Assembly: GCA_036278755.1 (NCBI GenBank) | Contig: DASUKL010000087.1 | Location: 1 to 47,725, forward strand | Length of the DNA: 47,725 nt | DNA from: DASUKL01 sp036278755 | GTDB lineage: Bacteria; Chloroflexota; Limnocylindria; Limnocylindrales; CSP1-4 | Direction: 5' to 3' | Shown: piece by piece, positions 34,248 through 42,416 of the stretch | Layout of the letters: every line of letters begins with the position of its first letter | How positions within the stretch are numbered: the stretch's first letter is position 1 | The notes under the pieces: generated by a model | What the model was told of the DNA's origin: nothing | Seen by the model: the letters and a program-made list of their open reading frames with translations, nothing else | Database searches by the model: none | Made by a program: the position numbers and the translations under genes

Positions 34248-34335
34248 CCCGGGGTTTCCTGACCGAGCTCTCGGGTTCCGTGACCGTGCCCTCGGGTTCC
34301 CTGACCGTGCCCTCGGGTTCCTGACCGTGCCCTGG
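34248..34335. repeat. 20-21-bp tandem repeat after the mgtE-like gene
   Basis: Four units with core TGACCGTGCCCTCGGGTTCC; the first unit is the most diverged. Ends directly before the first core of array A5. Confidence 0.78.
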
Positions 34336-34876
34336 TTTGCTGCCAGCGAATGGATCGCGGCCCTACGGTCCTTGGTGGCCCGCGAGAGGCCCCTTGGGGC
34401 CGTCGGGTTTGCTGCCAGCGAATGGGTCGGGTCGCTAGGCCCGGACATGGCCCCTCGAGTGCCGCTTCCGGCCGTTTGGTTTGCTGCCAGCGAATGGATC
34501 GCGGCCCTACGGTCCTCGGTGGCCCCTCCAGTGCCGCTTCCGGCCGTTTGGTTTGCTGCCAGCGAATGGATCGCGGGCCTACGGTCCTCGGTGGCCCCCG
34601 ACATGGCCCCCGAGGTGCCCCTTGGGGCCGTCGGGTTTGCTGCCAGCAACTGGGTCGCGGGCCTCCGGTCCTCGGTGGCCCCTACAGTGCCCCTTGGGGC
34701 CGTCGGGTTTGCTGCCAGCGAACTAGGCCCGCGCTACCTGCCACTGGCCGAAGTGTCGGCCGCATCCGATCTGCTGACCGCAAACGGACGACCGTCGGCG
34801 CCAGGAGTCGGCGTTGATCCAGCGTGCAGAGCTAGCAGAGCATCAGCAAAGAGGCCGAGCGTTCACTGGGAGCAAA
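34336..34876. repeat. Palindrome array A5: six cores plus two weak copies
   Basis: Clear cores TTTGCTGCCAGCGAA start at 34336, 34408, 34480, 34552 and 34708, with TTTGCTGCCAGCAAC at 34636. Intervals are 72, 72, 72, 84 and 72 bp. The 84-bp step contains a 12-bp insertion resembling CCCGACATGGCC in a neighbouring spacer. Weak copies are TCTGCTGACCGCAAA at 34770 and TTCACTGGGAGCAAA at 34862, at 62 and 92 bp. Spacers within the array are related (CTACGGTCCTCGGTGGCCCC). The cores are oriented with ATGGATCG or ATGGGTCG on the right side. Confidence 0.9.
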
Positions 34877-34938
34877 CGCCCGGTCCGAGCGGTCTGACCC
34901 ATGGCCGTCACCGGGCGTCGCGCTCGGAGGACGCCAGG

Positions 34939-35901
34939 ATGACACGGGCCGAGACCACGTCCCGGGAGGGACGAGCACCGCGCACCACGGCAACCACGAA
35001 GGGAGCGACCGCGATGCCCGCACGCACTCTGTCGCCCGCACGCACCCTGTCGCCCGCACGCACCCTGTCGCCGGCACACACCACGCCGCCGCAGGCAGGC
35101 CGCACCACGCCGCCGCAGGCAGGCCGCACCCCGCCGCCGGCGCGGATCGTCCGCGACGTTCGCCTTGATCGGATCCGCGCGGCGGCTCGGCGTCGAGCCC
35201 ATGACGAATCACGCCACTTCTGGGAATCCGTACGCACCCAGCGACTCGATGCTGGACTGTCCCAGACCCGACTCGCGGAGGCTGCTGGCATCAGCAAGCC
35301 GTACCTCAGTCAGCTCGAAGCCGGGGATCGACAGGCCACACTCGACATCTGCGCCCAGGTCGCGGGGGTCCTCGGAGGTGAGGTCGGCTTGCGGTACTTC
35401 CCAGCGGCCGGCCCTCGCCTGCTCGACCATCTCCAGGCCGGCATGCTCGAGGGGTTCCTGCCCTTGGTGCATCGGCGCTGGGGCCGACAGCTCGAAGTGG
35501 CCGTCCATGGCCCGGTCCGAGGCTACGTCGACCTCGTCCTGGAGGATCGACCGGCTCGACTCAAGGTGGCCGCGGAGTTCCAGTCGGATCTGCGAAGGCT
35601 CGAGCAGCAGGTGCGCTGGGCACAGGCCAAGGCGGACGCTCTCGCCGCACCCGAGGCAGACCGGCCGTGGACGACATCACGGCTGCTGGTCCTCCGGTCC
35701 ACGGTCCGCACGCGCCATCTCGTAGCCACCCATTCCGAGCTGATGCGGACAGCCTTCCCAGCCCCGATGGACCAGGCCCTCGCGGCCCTGACGACCGAGT
35801 CCACCGCCTGGCCCGGACCGACCCTGCTGTGGATGCGGCTCGAGGGTGGCAAGGCGACACTGCTGGATCGACCCCCGCGCGGGATCAGGGTGGGCCGATG
35901 A
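34939..35901 (+). CDS. XRE helix-turn-helix protein with PD-(D/E)XK-like C-terminal domain
   Basis: 320-aa protein. Residues 27-70 are tandem repeats (ARTLSP x3, TTPPQAGR x2). An XRE-type HTH occupies about 94-147 (LSQTRLAEAAGISKPYLSQL is the core). The C-terminal domain has GYVDLVL (Asp198) and AAEFQSDLRRLEQQVRWAQA (Glu213, Gln215). This matches the D...E-x-K/Q pattern of the PD-(D/E)XK nuclease fold; BglII has a Glu-x-Gln variant. So it may be an active or degenerate nuclease, or a DNA-binding regulator. ATG 34939 has GGAGG upstream; ATG 35014 with GGGAG is an alternative. The gene is enclosed by arrays A5 and A6, whose palindromes are the right size for an HTH dimer. Confidence 0.78.
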   Translation: MTRAETTSREGRAPRTTATTKGATAMPARTLSPARTLSPARTLSPAHTTPPQAGRTTPPQAGRTPPPARIVRDVRLDRIRAAARRRAHDESRHFWESVRTQRLDAGLSQTRLAEAAGISKPYLSQLEAGDRQATLDICAQVAGVLGGEVGLRYFPAAGPRLLDHLQAGMLEGFLPLVHRRWGRQLEVAVHGPVRGYVDLVLEDRPARLKVAAEFQSDLRRLEQQVRWAQAKADALAAPEADRPWTTSRLLVLRSTVRTRHLVATHSELMRTAFPAPMDQALAALTTESTAWPGPTLLWMRLEGGKATLLDRPPRGIRVGR

Positions 35902-36613
35902 ACAGTGTCCTGACCATCGGCTGTGGCGCCCACGTTTGCTCACAGCGAACGGGTCGAGCCGGTAGGGCCGCGTCCGCCCACGATGCCCTCCCACTCCGGA
36001 TAGGCGTTTGCTGGCAGCAAATGGAAGACGCGCAACGGATCGGGCAAGGCCGCTCCCCTAGCGTCAGGCGGCGATCCATTCGCTGGCAGCAAACCGACGG
36101 CGGCAAGACCTCGAGCCGGGGCGTGGCGAAGACCCTATCCGGCCGATCCATTCGCTGGCAGCAAACCGACGGCGCCGAAACCGCGGGCCGGGGTGTCAGC
36201 AAGATCCTGTCCGGCCGATCCATTCGCTGGCAGCAAACCGACGGCGCCGATAGCGCGGCCCGGGGTGTCAGCAAGACCCTATCCGGCCGATCCATTCGCT
36301 GGCAGCAAATGGAAGACGCTGAACGGATCGGGCAAGGCCGCACCCCTAGCGGAAGTCGGCGATCCATTCGCTGGCAGCAAACTGGCGGCGCCGATAGCGC
36401 GGGCCGGGGTGTCAGCAAGATCCTGTCCGGCCGATCCATTCGCTGGCAGCAAACCGACGGCGGCAAGACCTCGAGCCGTGGCGTGGCGAAGACCCTGTCC
36501 GGCCGATCCATTCGCTGGCAGCAAACCGACGGCGCCGGAACGGCTCCCGAGGCGGCGCGGACGCCGTTCGTTGGCGGGTTGTTCGCAGGCAGCAAATCTC
36601 TGGTGGATTGCGT
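35902..36613. other. Intergenic region filled by array A6
   Basis: About 710 bases between the HTH gene and the NRAMP gene, almost entirely array A6. The open frames on both strands are a consequence of the 72-bp period; translations are repeats of RSIRWQQTDG (plus) and SVCCQRMDRPDR (minus). Confidence 0.6.
35935..36596. repeat. Palindrome array A6: ten cores, 72-bp period
   Basis: Cores start at 35935, 36007, 36079, 36151, 36223, 36295, 36367, 36439, 36511 and 36582: eight intervals of 72 bp and a last one of 71. The main core is TTCGCTGGCAGCAAA, preceded by CGATCCA. The first (TTTGCTCACAGCGAA) is in the other orientation, the second (TTTGCTGGCAGCAAA) is symmetric, and the last is TTCGCAGGCAGCAAA. 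Spacers fall into a few interleaved classes (TGGAAGACG type at 36022 and 36310; CCGACGGCGGCAAGACC type at 36094 and 36454; CCGACGGCGCCG type between), which implies block duplications. The last core ends 17 bp before the probable NRAMP start. Confidence 0.93.
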
Positions 36614-38107
36614 GTGAGCGGGCCGGGCGAGCGGCGGGAGGTCGGGGCCACGCCGAAGATCGAGGCCACGCCGAAGGTCGAGGCCGCCCCGAAGGTCGAG
36701 GCGACGGAAGCCGCGATCACCCGAGCAGGGACGGAAGCCGCGACCGGTGGAGCAGGGACTGCCACGGCGGCGGCCAAGGTCGCCAGCAGCGCGGCGATGA
36801 CTGCCCGGACCTTCGGGGGGCGGCTGCCGCCGCTGAGCCCGCGCGGCTTGCTGCGGCTGCGAGCGCGGTTCCGCGGCCGACCCGGGATCGTGGCCTTCCT
36901 GGCCGTGATGGGCCCAGGGTTCATCGCCGGAGTGGCCGGGAACGATGCCGGCGGCATCGCCACCTATTCGGTCATGGGCGCCCAGACCGGGCTCGCCCTC
37001 CTATGGGTCTTCCCCATCACGATCATCATCCTGGCCGTCGTGCAGGAGATGGCGGCGCGGCTCGGCGTGGTCACGGGGCAGGGCCTCAGCGACCTCATCC
37101 GCGATCGATACGGCGTCCGCTGGACTGCCCTGGCCATGGGCGTCCTCATCGTGGCCAACGTGGCCAACACCGTGGCCGAGTTCGCCGGCGCGGCGGCCGC
37201 GCTCGACATCTTCGGCGTCCCGGCCATCGTGACCGTGCCCCTCCTAGGGGTCGTCATCTGGGCCCTCGTGCTGTTCGCCAGCTATCGGACGGTGGAGCGC
37301 GTCTTCCTCACCATCGCCCTCGTCTTCCTGGCCTACGTGGCCGCCGCGTTCCTGGCCCGGCCCGATTGGGGCCACGTCGCCACGGCCCTCGTGACACCCG
37401 ACCTGGCGATCAGCGGTGCGACGCTCCTCCTCCTCGTCCAGGTCGTGGGCACGACGATCACGCCGTACCAGATGTTCTACCTCCAGTCGGCCGTGGCGGA
37501 GAAGGGCATCGATGAGGAGGAGCTCCGCATGGAGCAGGCCGACGCGTTCGTCGGCTCGGCCTGGACCAATGTCATCGCCATCTTCATCGTCGTGGCCTGC
37601 GCCCAGGCGCTGTTCCTGAACGGCGTGACCTCGATCTCGAGCGCGGCCGATGCGGCCCAGGCGCTGGGCCCCTTCGCGGGCGGGTTTTCGACCGTCCTCT
37701 TCGGGATCGGGCTGTTCGGGGCGAGCGCGCTGGCGGCGACGATCATGCCCATCAGCACGGCCTTCGTCGTGTGCGAAGCGTTCGGGCTGGAGTCGGGCGT
37801 GGGCAAGCGCTTCGGCGACGCGCCCGTCTTCTTCAGCCTTTACACCCTGATCCTGATCCTCGGCGCGGCCATCGTGCTGGTGGCCGGGCAGAACCCCATC
37901 GGGCTGATCCTGTCCAGCCAGTTCCTACAGGGCCTGCTGCTGCCGATCGTGCTCGTCTTCATGGTCTTTCTGGTCAACGATCGGCGACTCCTGGGCCGAC
38001 ACGCCAACGGCCGAGCCCGCAACGTCCTGGCGGTGGCCTGCGTCGGCCTGGTGGCGGCCCTCAGCGTGGCCGGTCTCGGCGCCCAGGTGCTGGGGCTCGG
38101 CGGCTAG
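36614..38107 (+). CDS. NRAMP-family divalent metal transporter
   Basis: About 497-aa transporter with 11-12 hydrophobic segments. TM1 carries GVAGNDAGGIATYS where classical NRAMPs have DPGN, and TM6 carries TTITPYQMFYLQSA where they have the MPH motif. The metal-binding residues are thus altered as in NRAMP-related proteins reported to carry magnesium or manganese rather than iron. The pairing with the MgtE-like regulator at 32973 suggests magnesium; both points are inference. The start is uncertain: GTG 36614 (GGTGGA upstream) adds a 61-residue Ala/Glu/Lys-rich extension with an ATPKVEA repeat; ATG 36797 would remove it. Confidence 0.88.
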   Translation: MSGPGERREVGATPKIEATPKVEAAPKVEATEAAITRAGTEAATGGAGTATAAAKVASSAAMTARTFGGRLPPLSPRGLLRLRARFRGRPGIVAFLAVMGPGFIAGVAGNDAGGIATYSVMGAQTGLALLWVFPITIIILAVVQEMAARLGVVTGQGLSDLIRDRYGVRWTALAMGVLIVANVANTVAEFAGAAAALDIFGVPAIVTVPLLGVVIWALVLFASYRTVERVFLTIALVFLAYVAAAFLARPDWGHVATALVTPDLAISGATLLLLVQVVGTTITPYQMFYLQSAVAEKGIDEEELRMEQADAFVGSAWTNVIAIFIVVACAQALFLNGVTSISSAADAAQALGPFAGGFSTVLFGIGLFGASALAATIMPISTAFVVCEAFGLESGVGKRFGDAPVFFSLYTLILILGAAIVLVAGQNPIGLILSSQFLQGLLLPIVLVFMVFLVNDRRLLGRHANGRARNVLAVACVGLVAALSVAGLGAQVLGLGG

Positions 38108-38111
38108 GCCC

Positions 38112-38558
38112 CTACGACTGAGCGCGCAGCCGAAGGGGGTGGCGGCGGGCCAACACGACCACGAGGACCGCAAGAGCGCCCAGCACGAGCCCGTGGAGTG
38201 GGGAGTCGTAGACGAGGGCCACCGGGAGCAAGGCCAACAACAGCGGCGTCTGGACCAGGAAGTCGATCGTGGGCCCGGGGCCGAAGGGGGTCTGGATCAC
38301 GACGAAGAGGTAGGCGCCCACGATCGAGGAAGCCACGACGATACGGCCCGTCCAGGTGCTGATCAGGCTGATCAGCAGGAGGAGACCAGCGACTGCAGAG
38401 CCCGCGGCGAGGATCGATCCACCGAGGACGATGATCGGATCCGGCCTCACGCAGACGGAGCAGAGCCCGACCGAGTGGTTCGGCTGGCCCGCGACAAGGA
38501 GGCCGGCGGCCACCGCGATCGCGAGGAGCCCAAGCCCGACCCAGAGTCGCCGAGGCAT
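38112..38558 (-). CDS. Small membrane protein of unknown function
   Basis: 148-aa protein with four likely membrane helices (GLGLLAIAVAAGLLVAG; PIIVLGGSILAAGSAVAGLLL; IVVASSIVGAYLFVVI; LLLALLPVALVY and beyond). LCSVCV between helices 1 and 2 holds two cysteines that might form a disulfide or metal site. The C-terminus is basic (RRHPLRLRAQS). It converges on the NRAMP gene with only four bases between stop codons. No family recognised. Confidence 0.72.
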   Translation of the reverse strand: MPRRLWVGLGLLAIAVAAGLLVAGQPNHSVGLCSVCVRPDPIIVLGGSILAAGSAVAGLLLLISLISTWTGRIVVASSIVGAYLFVVIQTPFGPGPTIDFLVQTPLLLALLPVALVYDSPLHGLVLGALAVLVVVLARRHPLRLRAQS

Positions 38559-38681
38559 GCGAGCATCCTACCCCTCGTTCGGACGTCCGAAACGACCGCA
38601 GTCGCCAACCGATCAGCCTGAGGAGCCGACAAGATGCCCGCTGAGCCGATGGAGGGCCCGATGAGCGGACAGGGAGCCCGA

Positions 38682-38687
38682 TAGACT
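38682..38687 (+). promoter_or_regulatory. Candidate -10 box, leaderless O-antigen-ligase gene
   Basis: TAGACT, 7 nt before ATG 38695, with no Shine-Dalgarno sequence. Same hexamer as before the methylase-like gene. Confidence 0.5.
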
Positions 38688-38694
38688 GCGATCC

Positions 38695-41061
38695 ATGGAA
38701 GCCGGCGCCCGCGGGCGCGAACCTGCGGCGATCGACCGGGGCGTGCTCGTCGTCTGGATGCTCGTCACCGCTGCGACCCTCTTCGAGTTCTTTGTCGCCG
38801 GGGGCTTTGCCGGCATCTACTCCATCGGCATCAGCACCGTCTCGACCTGGCTGGCCGTGGGCGGCGTGACCGTGACGCTCGTCTGGTTCGGGCTCCGCCC
38901 CGACGCCTGGCGGCTGCCCTACCTCTGGCCGGCCGCGGCCGCCGCACTGGGGGCGATGGTCATCTCAGCGGCCCTGAGCGATTGGCCGCGCTTCGCCTGG
39001 GCCGTCGTGATCCGGGCAGCGGGCACGGCCGTGATCTACGTCCTGCTCGTCCATCTGCTGCGGCACCCCGCCCTGCGGCCGCGGATCCGCTTCACGGTCT
39101 CGGTCGTCGTCGCCGCCGTGGCTGTGGCCATGCTGGCGCAGGTGGTCCTCGGCTGGGTCGACTACTACCAGATCGTGGGCCTGCGCGGCCTGCCGCCCGT
39201 CCGGCCCGGCTGGCCGTCCGTGACGTTCGGCACCCCGAACATCCCGGCCGCCTTCATGCTCATGCCCGGGATCCTCGTCGTTGCCTGGCTGTGGTCCGTT
39301 CGGGGGTGGCGCAGCGGGGTCGTGGGGTTGCTGGTCGGGGCCGCCGTCATCGCCGTCTCCGGCTCGCGCGGTGCCCTCATCGGCGTCGGCTGCGCTCTGG
39401 TCGTGGCGGTGATCCTGGCCGTCGCCGCCCATGGCGGGCGGGGGGCCTGGAAGGCTTGGAGCCCGCGGCTGCGCTCTGCTCGTGGACCCCTGCTCGTCCT
39501 CGTGGGCATCGCCGTGATCATCGGCGTGCTCGTTGGTCCACCGGTCGTCATCCGCATCCTGGTGCGCGGGTCGGGCGCTCGACTCGCCTTCTGGCAAGAC
39601 ACCGTGGGCATGTTCGTGGCCCATCCCATCGCCGGCACAGGACCGGGCACGTGGGCCTTCGCCCATCTCGCGTACGGTTCCCCCGATCGACCGCTGGTGG
39701 CCGTCGCCCACGCGCACGACCTGCCGCTGCAGGTGGCCGGGGAGCTGGGCGTGGTCGGGCTCCTGGCTGGTCTCGTCGTGGTCGCGGTCGTGCTCCGGCT
39801 CTTGAAGGTCGCGTGGGGGCGCGTACCGCGGATCGAAGTCGCGGCGGTCGCCGCCGGACTCGCCGGGGTGCTTGGCCAGTGCCTCGTCGACAACTTCTCC
39901 GACCTGCCGAGCATGGTCCTGGCCATGCTGTTCGCCATGGCCTGGCTGGACTCTGGTGCGCTCGGCCCTCGGCCGTTCGGGAGCGCCGCGGCCCCAGGGC
40001 TCCCGCCGACCAGGATGCCTGCGCCGCTGGATCCAGTACGCGCGCGCCTCGTCGCCGCGCTCGGCGTGCTCGTCGTCATGGCCGTCTCTACAGTGACGTT
40101 GCTGCCGTGGTCCGTCGCGGGACTGACCTACGTCGGCGGCCTCGCGGACGAACAGGCCGGACGCACCCAGCAAGCTCTGGCCGCGTACCGGGCCGCTTCA
40201 GCCACGGACCCGGCCATGCCTGTCTACGAGGCCCAGCTCGGGGTCCTGCTGGCCAAGGACGGGCAGACCCTGGCAGGAGCCCAGACGCTAGCCCGCGCTG
40301 CATCGCTGACCGACGACCCATGGATGTGGGTGGACGCAGGCGTCGAAGCCCAGGCCGCAGGCGATACGGCGCTCGTCGAGGAGGCCCTGGCTGGCACCAC
40401 CGTCGGCGGCGCTGCCGACGCTGGGCTAGCGCTTAACGCCGGCCGACTCGCTGAGGGACTAGGCCAACTCGACGAAGCGACCGCTCTGTACGCGACCGCC
40501 GTGGCGCGTGTGCCCAGCCTGATGCGCTCCACCTTCTGGCAGGCCACAAACCGTCGGGTTCCAGCGGCGACTATCCCCAAGGCAGCAGCCAGCCGAATAG
40601 AAGAGCTGGCCCAACCGGGAGATGACGTGCAGTTCAGTCTCATCCGACTGTGGCTGGCCGCCGGCGAGACCTCCAAGGCGTTGGACATCGCCAACGAGGC
40701 GAGGACGAGCCGTGCGGTCAAGCTCTTCCCGGGCGCCGTTACGGGTGACGGAAGCGCGTTCAGCCAGCTCCGCCAACTGGCAGATGAACACCCGCTGGAT
40801 GCCGATGTCGTCGGCATCCTTGCTCGGGCGGCCAACCTCACCGATGCAGCGGACGCCTACCGAACGGGTCTCCAGGCAGTACTCCTCGCGCACGACGGTA
40901 GTGCCATTCCTCTGCTCATCGCAGGTGGAGGTTCGGTCGATCCGGGGGTCGAAATCGTTGAGGCAGCTCCCACGTGGACGCAACTCTACCTTGTGGATAG
41001 CCTATCCCTCGAGATGCCTCCGCATCTCGCCTGGTTGACGTACAGACAAGCCACACGATGA
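38695..41061 (+). CDS. O-antigen ligase-family membrane protein with C-terminal TPR region
   Basis: 788-aa protein. Residues about 15-455 are membrane-spanning and carry Wzy/WaaL (PF04932) features: GTPNIPAAFMLMPG, SGSRGALIGVGCALV, and a conserved GFWQ-like segment LAFWQDTVGMFVAHPIAGTG followed by GPGTWAFAHLAYG, then HAHDLPLQVAGELG. After a last hydrophobic segment, residues about 490-788 are a soluble, Ala-rich helical region with TPR-like repeats (AYRAASATDPAMPVYEAQLG). Such ligases or polymerases join glycan repeats or attach them to a carrier. The TPR tail is probably extracytoplasmic. Base composition falls somewhat towards the 3' end. First gene of the glycan region. Confidence 0.88.
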   Translation: MEAGARGREPAAIDRGVLVVWMLVTAATLFEFFVAGGFAGIYSIGISTVSTWLAVGGVTVTLVWFGLRPDAWRLPYLWPAAAAALGAMVISAALSDWPRFAWAVVIRAAGTAVIYVLLVHLLRHPALRPRIRFTVSVVVAAVAVAMLAQVVLGWVDYYQIVGLRGLPPVRPGWPSVTFGTPNIPAAFMLMPGILVVAWLWSVRGWRSGVVGLLVGAAVIAVSGSRGALIGVGCALVVAVILAVAAHGGRGAWKAWSPRLRSARGPLLVLVGIAVIIGVLVGPPVVIRILVRGSGARLAFWQDTVGMFVAHPIAGTGPGTWAFAHLAYGSPDRPLVAVAHAHDLPLQVAGELGVVGLLAGLVVVAVVLRLLKVAWGRVPRIEVAAVAAGLAGVLGQCLVDNFSDLPSMVLAMLFAMAWLDSGALGPRPFGSAAAPGLPPTRMPAPLDPVRARLVAALGVLVVMAVSTVTLLPWSVAGLTYVGGLADEQAGRTQQALAAYRAASATDPAMPVYEAQLGVLLAKDGQTLAGAQTLARAASLTDDPWMWVDAGVEAQAAGDTALVEEALAGTTVGGAADAGLALNAGRLAEGLGQLDEATALYATAVARVPSLMRSTFWQATNRRVPAATIPKAAASRIEELAQPGDDVQFSLIRLWLAAGETSKALDIANEARTSRAVKLFPGAVTGDGSAFSQLRQLADEHPLDADVVGILARAANLTDAADAYRTGLQAVLLAHDGSAIPLLIAGGGSVDPGVEIVEAAPTWTQLYLVDSLSLEMPPHLAWLTYRQATR

Positions 41062-41217
41062 GGGCCTCTCATGCTCCAGCCGGGAGGGATCGCTGTCAAC
41101 GAGGTTGAGGGTGGGCCGATGTCATTTCATCGCTCTGGGAGCCACCATCGACCGTTCTGCAGGCCTGCTAGGCACGCACAACGGTAACAGCGTCCGTGTC
41201 GCATACGAAAGAGGACT
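41062..41217. other. Convergent gap between ligase and glycosyltransferase genes
   Basis: 156 bases; somewhat lower in GC than the surrounding DNA. No repeat core of family A or B and no strong hairpin with a T-run was seen. Confidence 0.4.
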
Positions 41218-42345
41218 TCATCGGTCCAGTAGTTCCTTGAAGTAGGCCTCGTAGTCTGCGGTAATGGCATCCCAGCTATACCGGGCGCGCACGCGTTCTG
41301 CAGCGAGGGTGCGGAGGCGGGCGACCTCGTCCGGGTCGTCGATCACGGCCTGCATCTGACGAGCGAGGTCATCGGCATCGCGGAGCCCGAAGTACCGTCC
41401 GGCTTCTCCCACCACCTCGCGATGCTCTGGCACGTCCTGTGCCAGGACCGCGTTGCGGTGCCCCAGCGCCTCGACCAGGGCGGGGTGCGTCCCGCCGACC
41501 TCCGTCGCCTGCACATATGCGAGAGCGTTGGCCTGGAGGGCGTGGTAGTCCTCGCCAAAGCGGTAGCCCAGGAAGACGACCCGCTCGTCGGCTGCAGCCT
41601 TCACTTCCGCGACGTAGTCCTGTGCATAGGGGGCATCTCCAACGACCACGAGGGGTATGTCCGTCCGGACCTGCCGATAGGCCCGCACGGCCAGAAGGGC
41701 GTTGTTCTCGCGCTCCAGACGACTCACGTACAGGACGTAGCGATCGGGCTCCAAGCCGAGGCTCGCGAGGCGGTCCTTGCCCTCGCCTCGCTCGTGCAGT
41801 TCAGTCCCGTACGGGAAGCAGCGTGTCTCGCGGCCGAACTCAGCGCGATAGAAGTGTTGGATGACGTCTGCATCCGTGACGACCTCGATCGGCATTCGCG
41901 CCGCCAATCGAGCCGCCCAGCGGTAGTAGCCCTTGGCCAGGCCACCCCATTTCGCGCGCTGCCACTCAAGCCCATCCACGTTCAGCACCACCGTCTGACG
42001 ACGCACCCAGGGGATGAAGCAGATTGGGGCGTTCGCGCTATTGCAGACGTAGACGATGTCGTACGTGTGGAAGAGGGCGTGGATGGCCGAGTAGAAGGTA
42101 TGGGTCAGGGTCTCCGCATGCTTGTTCCGCATCGCCGGCAGGTGGACCAGTCGCATGCCCCGGTGCGAGGGCGGGCGGCCCTGCCCATCGCCGATCCGAC
42201 AGTAGACGGTGACATCGTGGCCACGGGCGACGAGTCGGGCGCCGAACTCCTCCGCGAACGTCTCGAAGCCACCATAGTTGGCGGGGACGCCACGTGTGCC
42301 GAGGATGGCGACCCTCAACCGAGGCGGGGTCAAGGTGGGTCGCAT
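41218..42345 (-). CDS. Glycosyltransferase, GT4-like with DUF1972 N-terminus
   Basis: 375-aa GT-B fold transferase. RVAILGTRGVPANYGGFETF at the start is the DUF1972 signature of rhamnosyltransferase-like proteins. The C-terminal half has YVLYVSRLERENNALLAVRA (donor-binding strand), GYRFGEDYHALQANALAYVQ and ATEVGGTHPALVEALGHRNA with the E-x7-E-like Glu residues of the GT4 donor site. It transfers a sugar to a cell-surface glycan precursor; the sugar is unknown. ATG 42345 is preferred over 42408; TATCAT lies 9 nt upstream. It is divergent from the flippase, with 71 bp between starts. Confidence 0.9.
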   Translation of the reverse strand: MRPTLTPPRLRVAILGTRGVPANYGGFETFAEEFGARLVARGHDVTVYCRIGDGQGRPPSHRGMRLVHLPAMRNKHAETLTHTFYSAIHALFHTYDIVYVCNSANAPICFIPWVRRQTVVLNVDGLEWQRAKWGGLAKGYYRWAARLAARMPIEVVTDADVIQHFYRAEFGRETRCFPYGTELHERGEGKDRLASLGLEPDRYVLYVSRLERENNALLAVRAYRQVRTDIPLVVVGDAPYAQDYVAEVKAAADERVVFLGYRFGEDYHALQANALAYVQATEVGGTHPALVEALGHRNAVLAQDVPEHREVVGEAGRYFGLRDADDLARQMQAVIDDPDEVARLRTLAAERVRARYSWDAITADYEAYFKELLDR

Positions 42346-42354
42346 CGAGGGCTG

Positions 42355-42360
42355 ATGATA
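42355..42360 (-). promoter_or_regulatory. Candidate -10 box of the glycosyltransferase gene
   Basis: TATCAT on the minus strand, 9 nt before ATG 42345. Part of the short divergent promoter region shared with the flippase gene. Confidence 0.4.
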
Positions 42361-42402
42361 CCGGCGCCCCAGCCCGAGGGCCCGTCGCGGTGGGCGCTCG
42401 TC

Positions 42403-42408
42403 TAGCAT
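42403..42408 (+). promoter_or_regulatory. Candidate -10 box of the flippase operon
   Basis: TAGCAT, 8 nt before GTG 42417; supports the GTG rather than any upstream start, since 42294 lies inside the divergent glycosyltransferase gene. Confidence 0.45.
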
Positions 42409-42416
42409 GGGACCCT

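Larger units (their letters stand above)
34242..34938. other. Intergenic region carrying a minisatellite and array A5
   Basis: About 700 bases. It contains a 20-21-bp tandem repeat (34248-34335, four copies of a TCC-TGACCGTGCCCTCGGGT-type unit) followed by array A5. Frames such as 34165-34938 run through it because 72 is divisible by three; they translate as repeats of FAASEWIA with no known fold. I regard the region as noncoding. Confidence 0.6.

Noticed and set aside
34165..34938. N-terminal extension of the HTH protein through array A5
   Set aside because: It would begin inside the mgtE-like gene. ATG 34939 has its own RBS, and the upstream translation is palindrome repeats.
34336..36596. 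CRISPR array
   Set aside because: The repeat is only 15 bp and spacers are 57 bp, often near-identical within an array. No cas genes are in the window.
35667..36617. Repeat protein encoded by array A6
   Set aside because: Frames are open on both strands because the period is 24 codons. There is a 71-bp interval, no start signals, and the palindrome is preserved as DNA.
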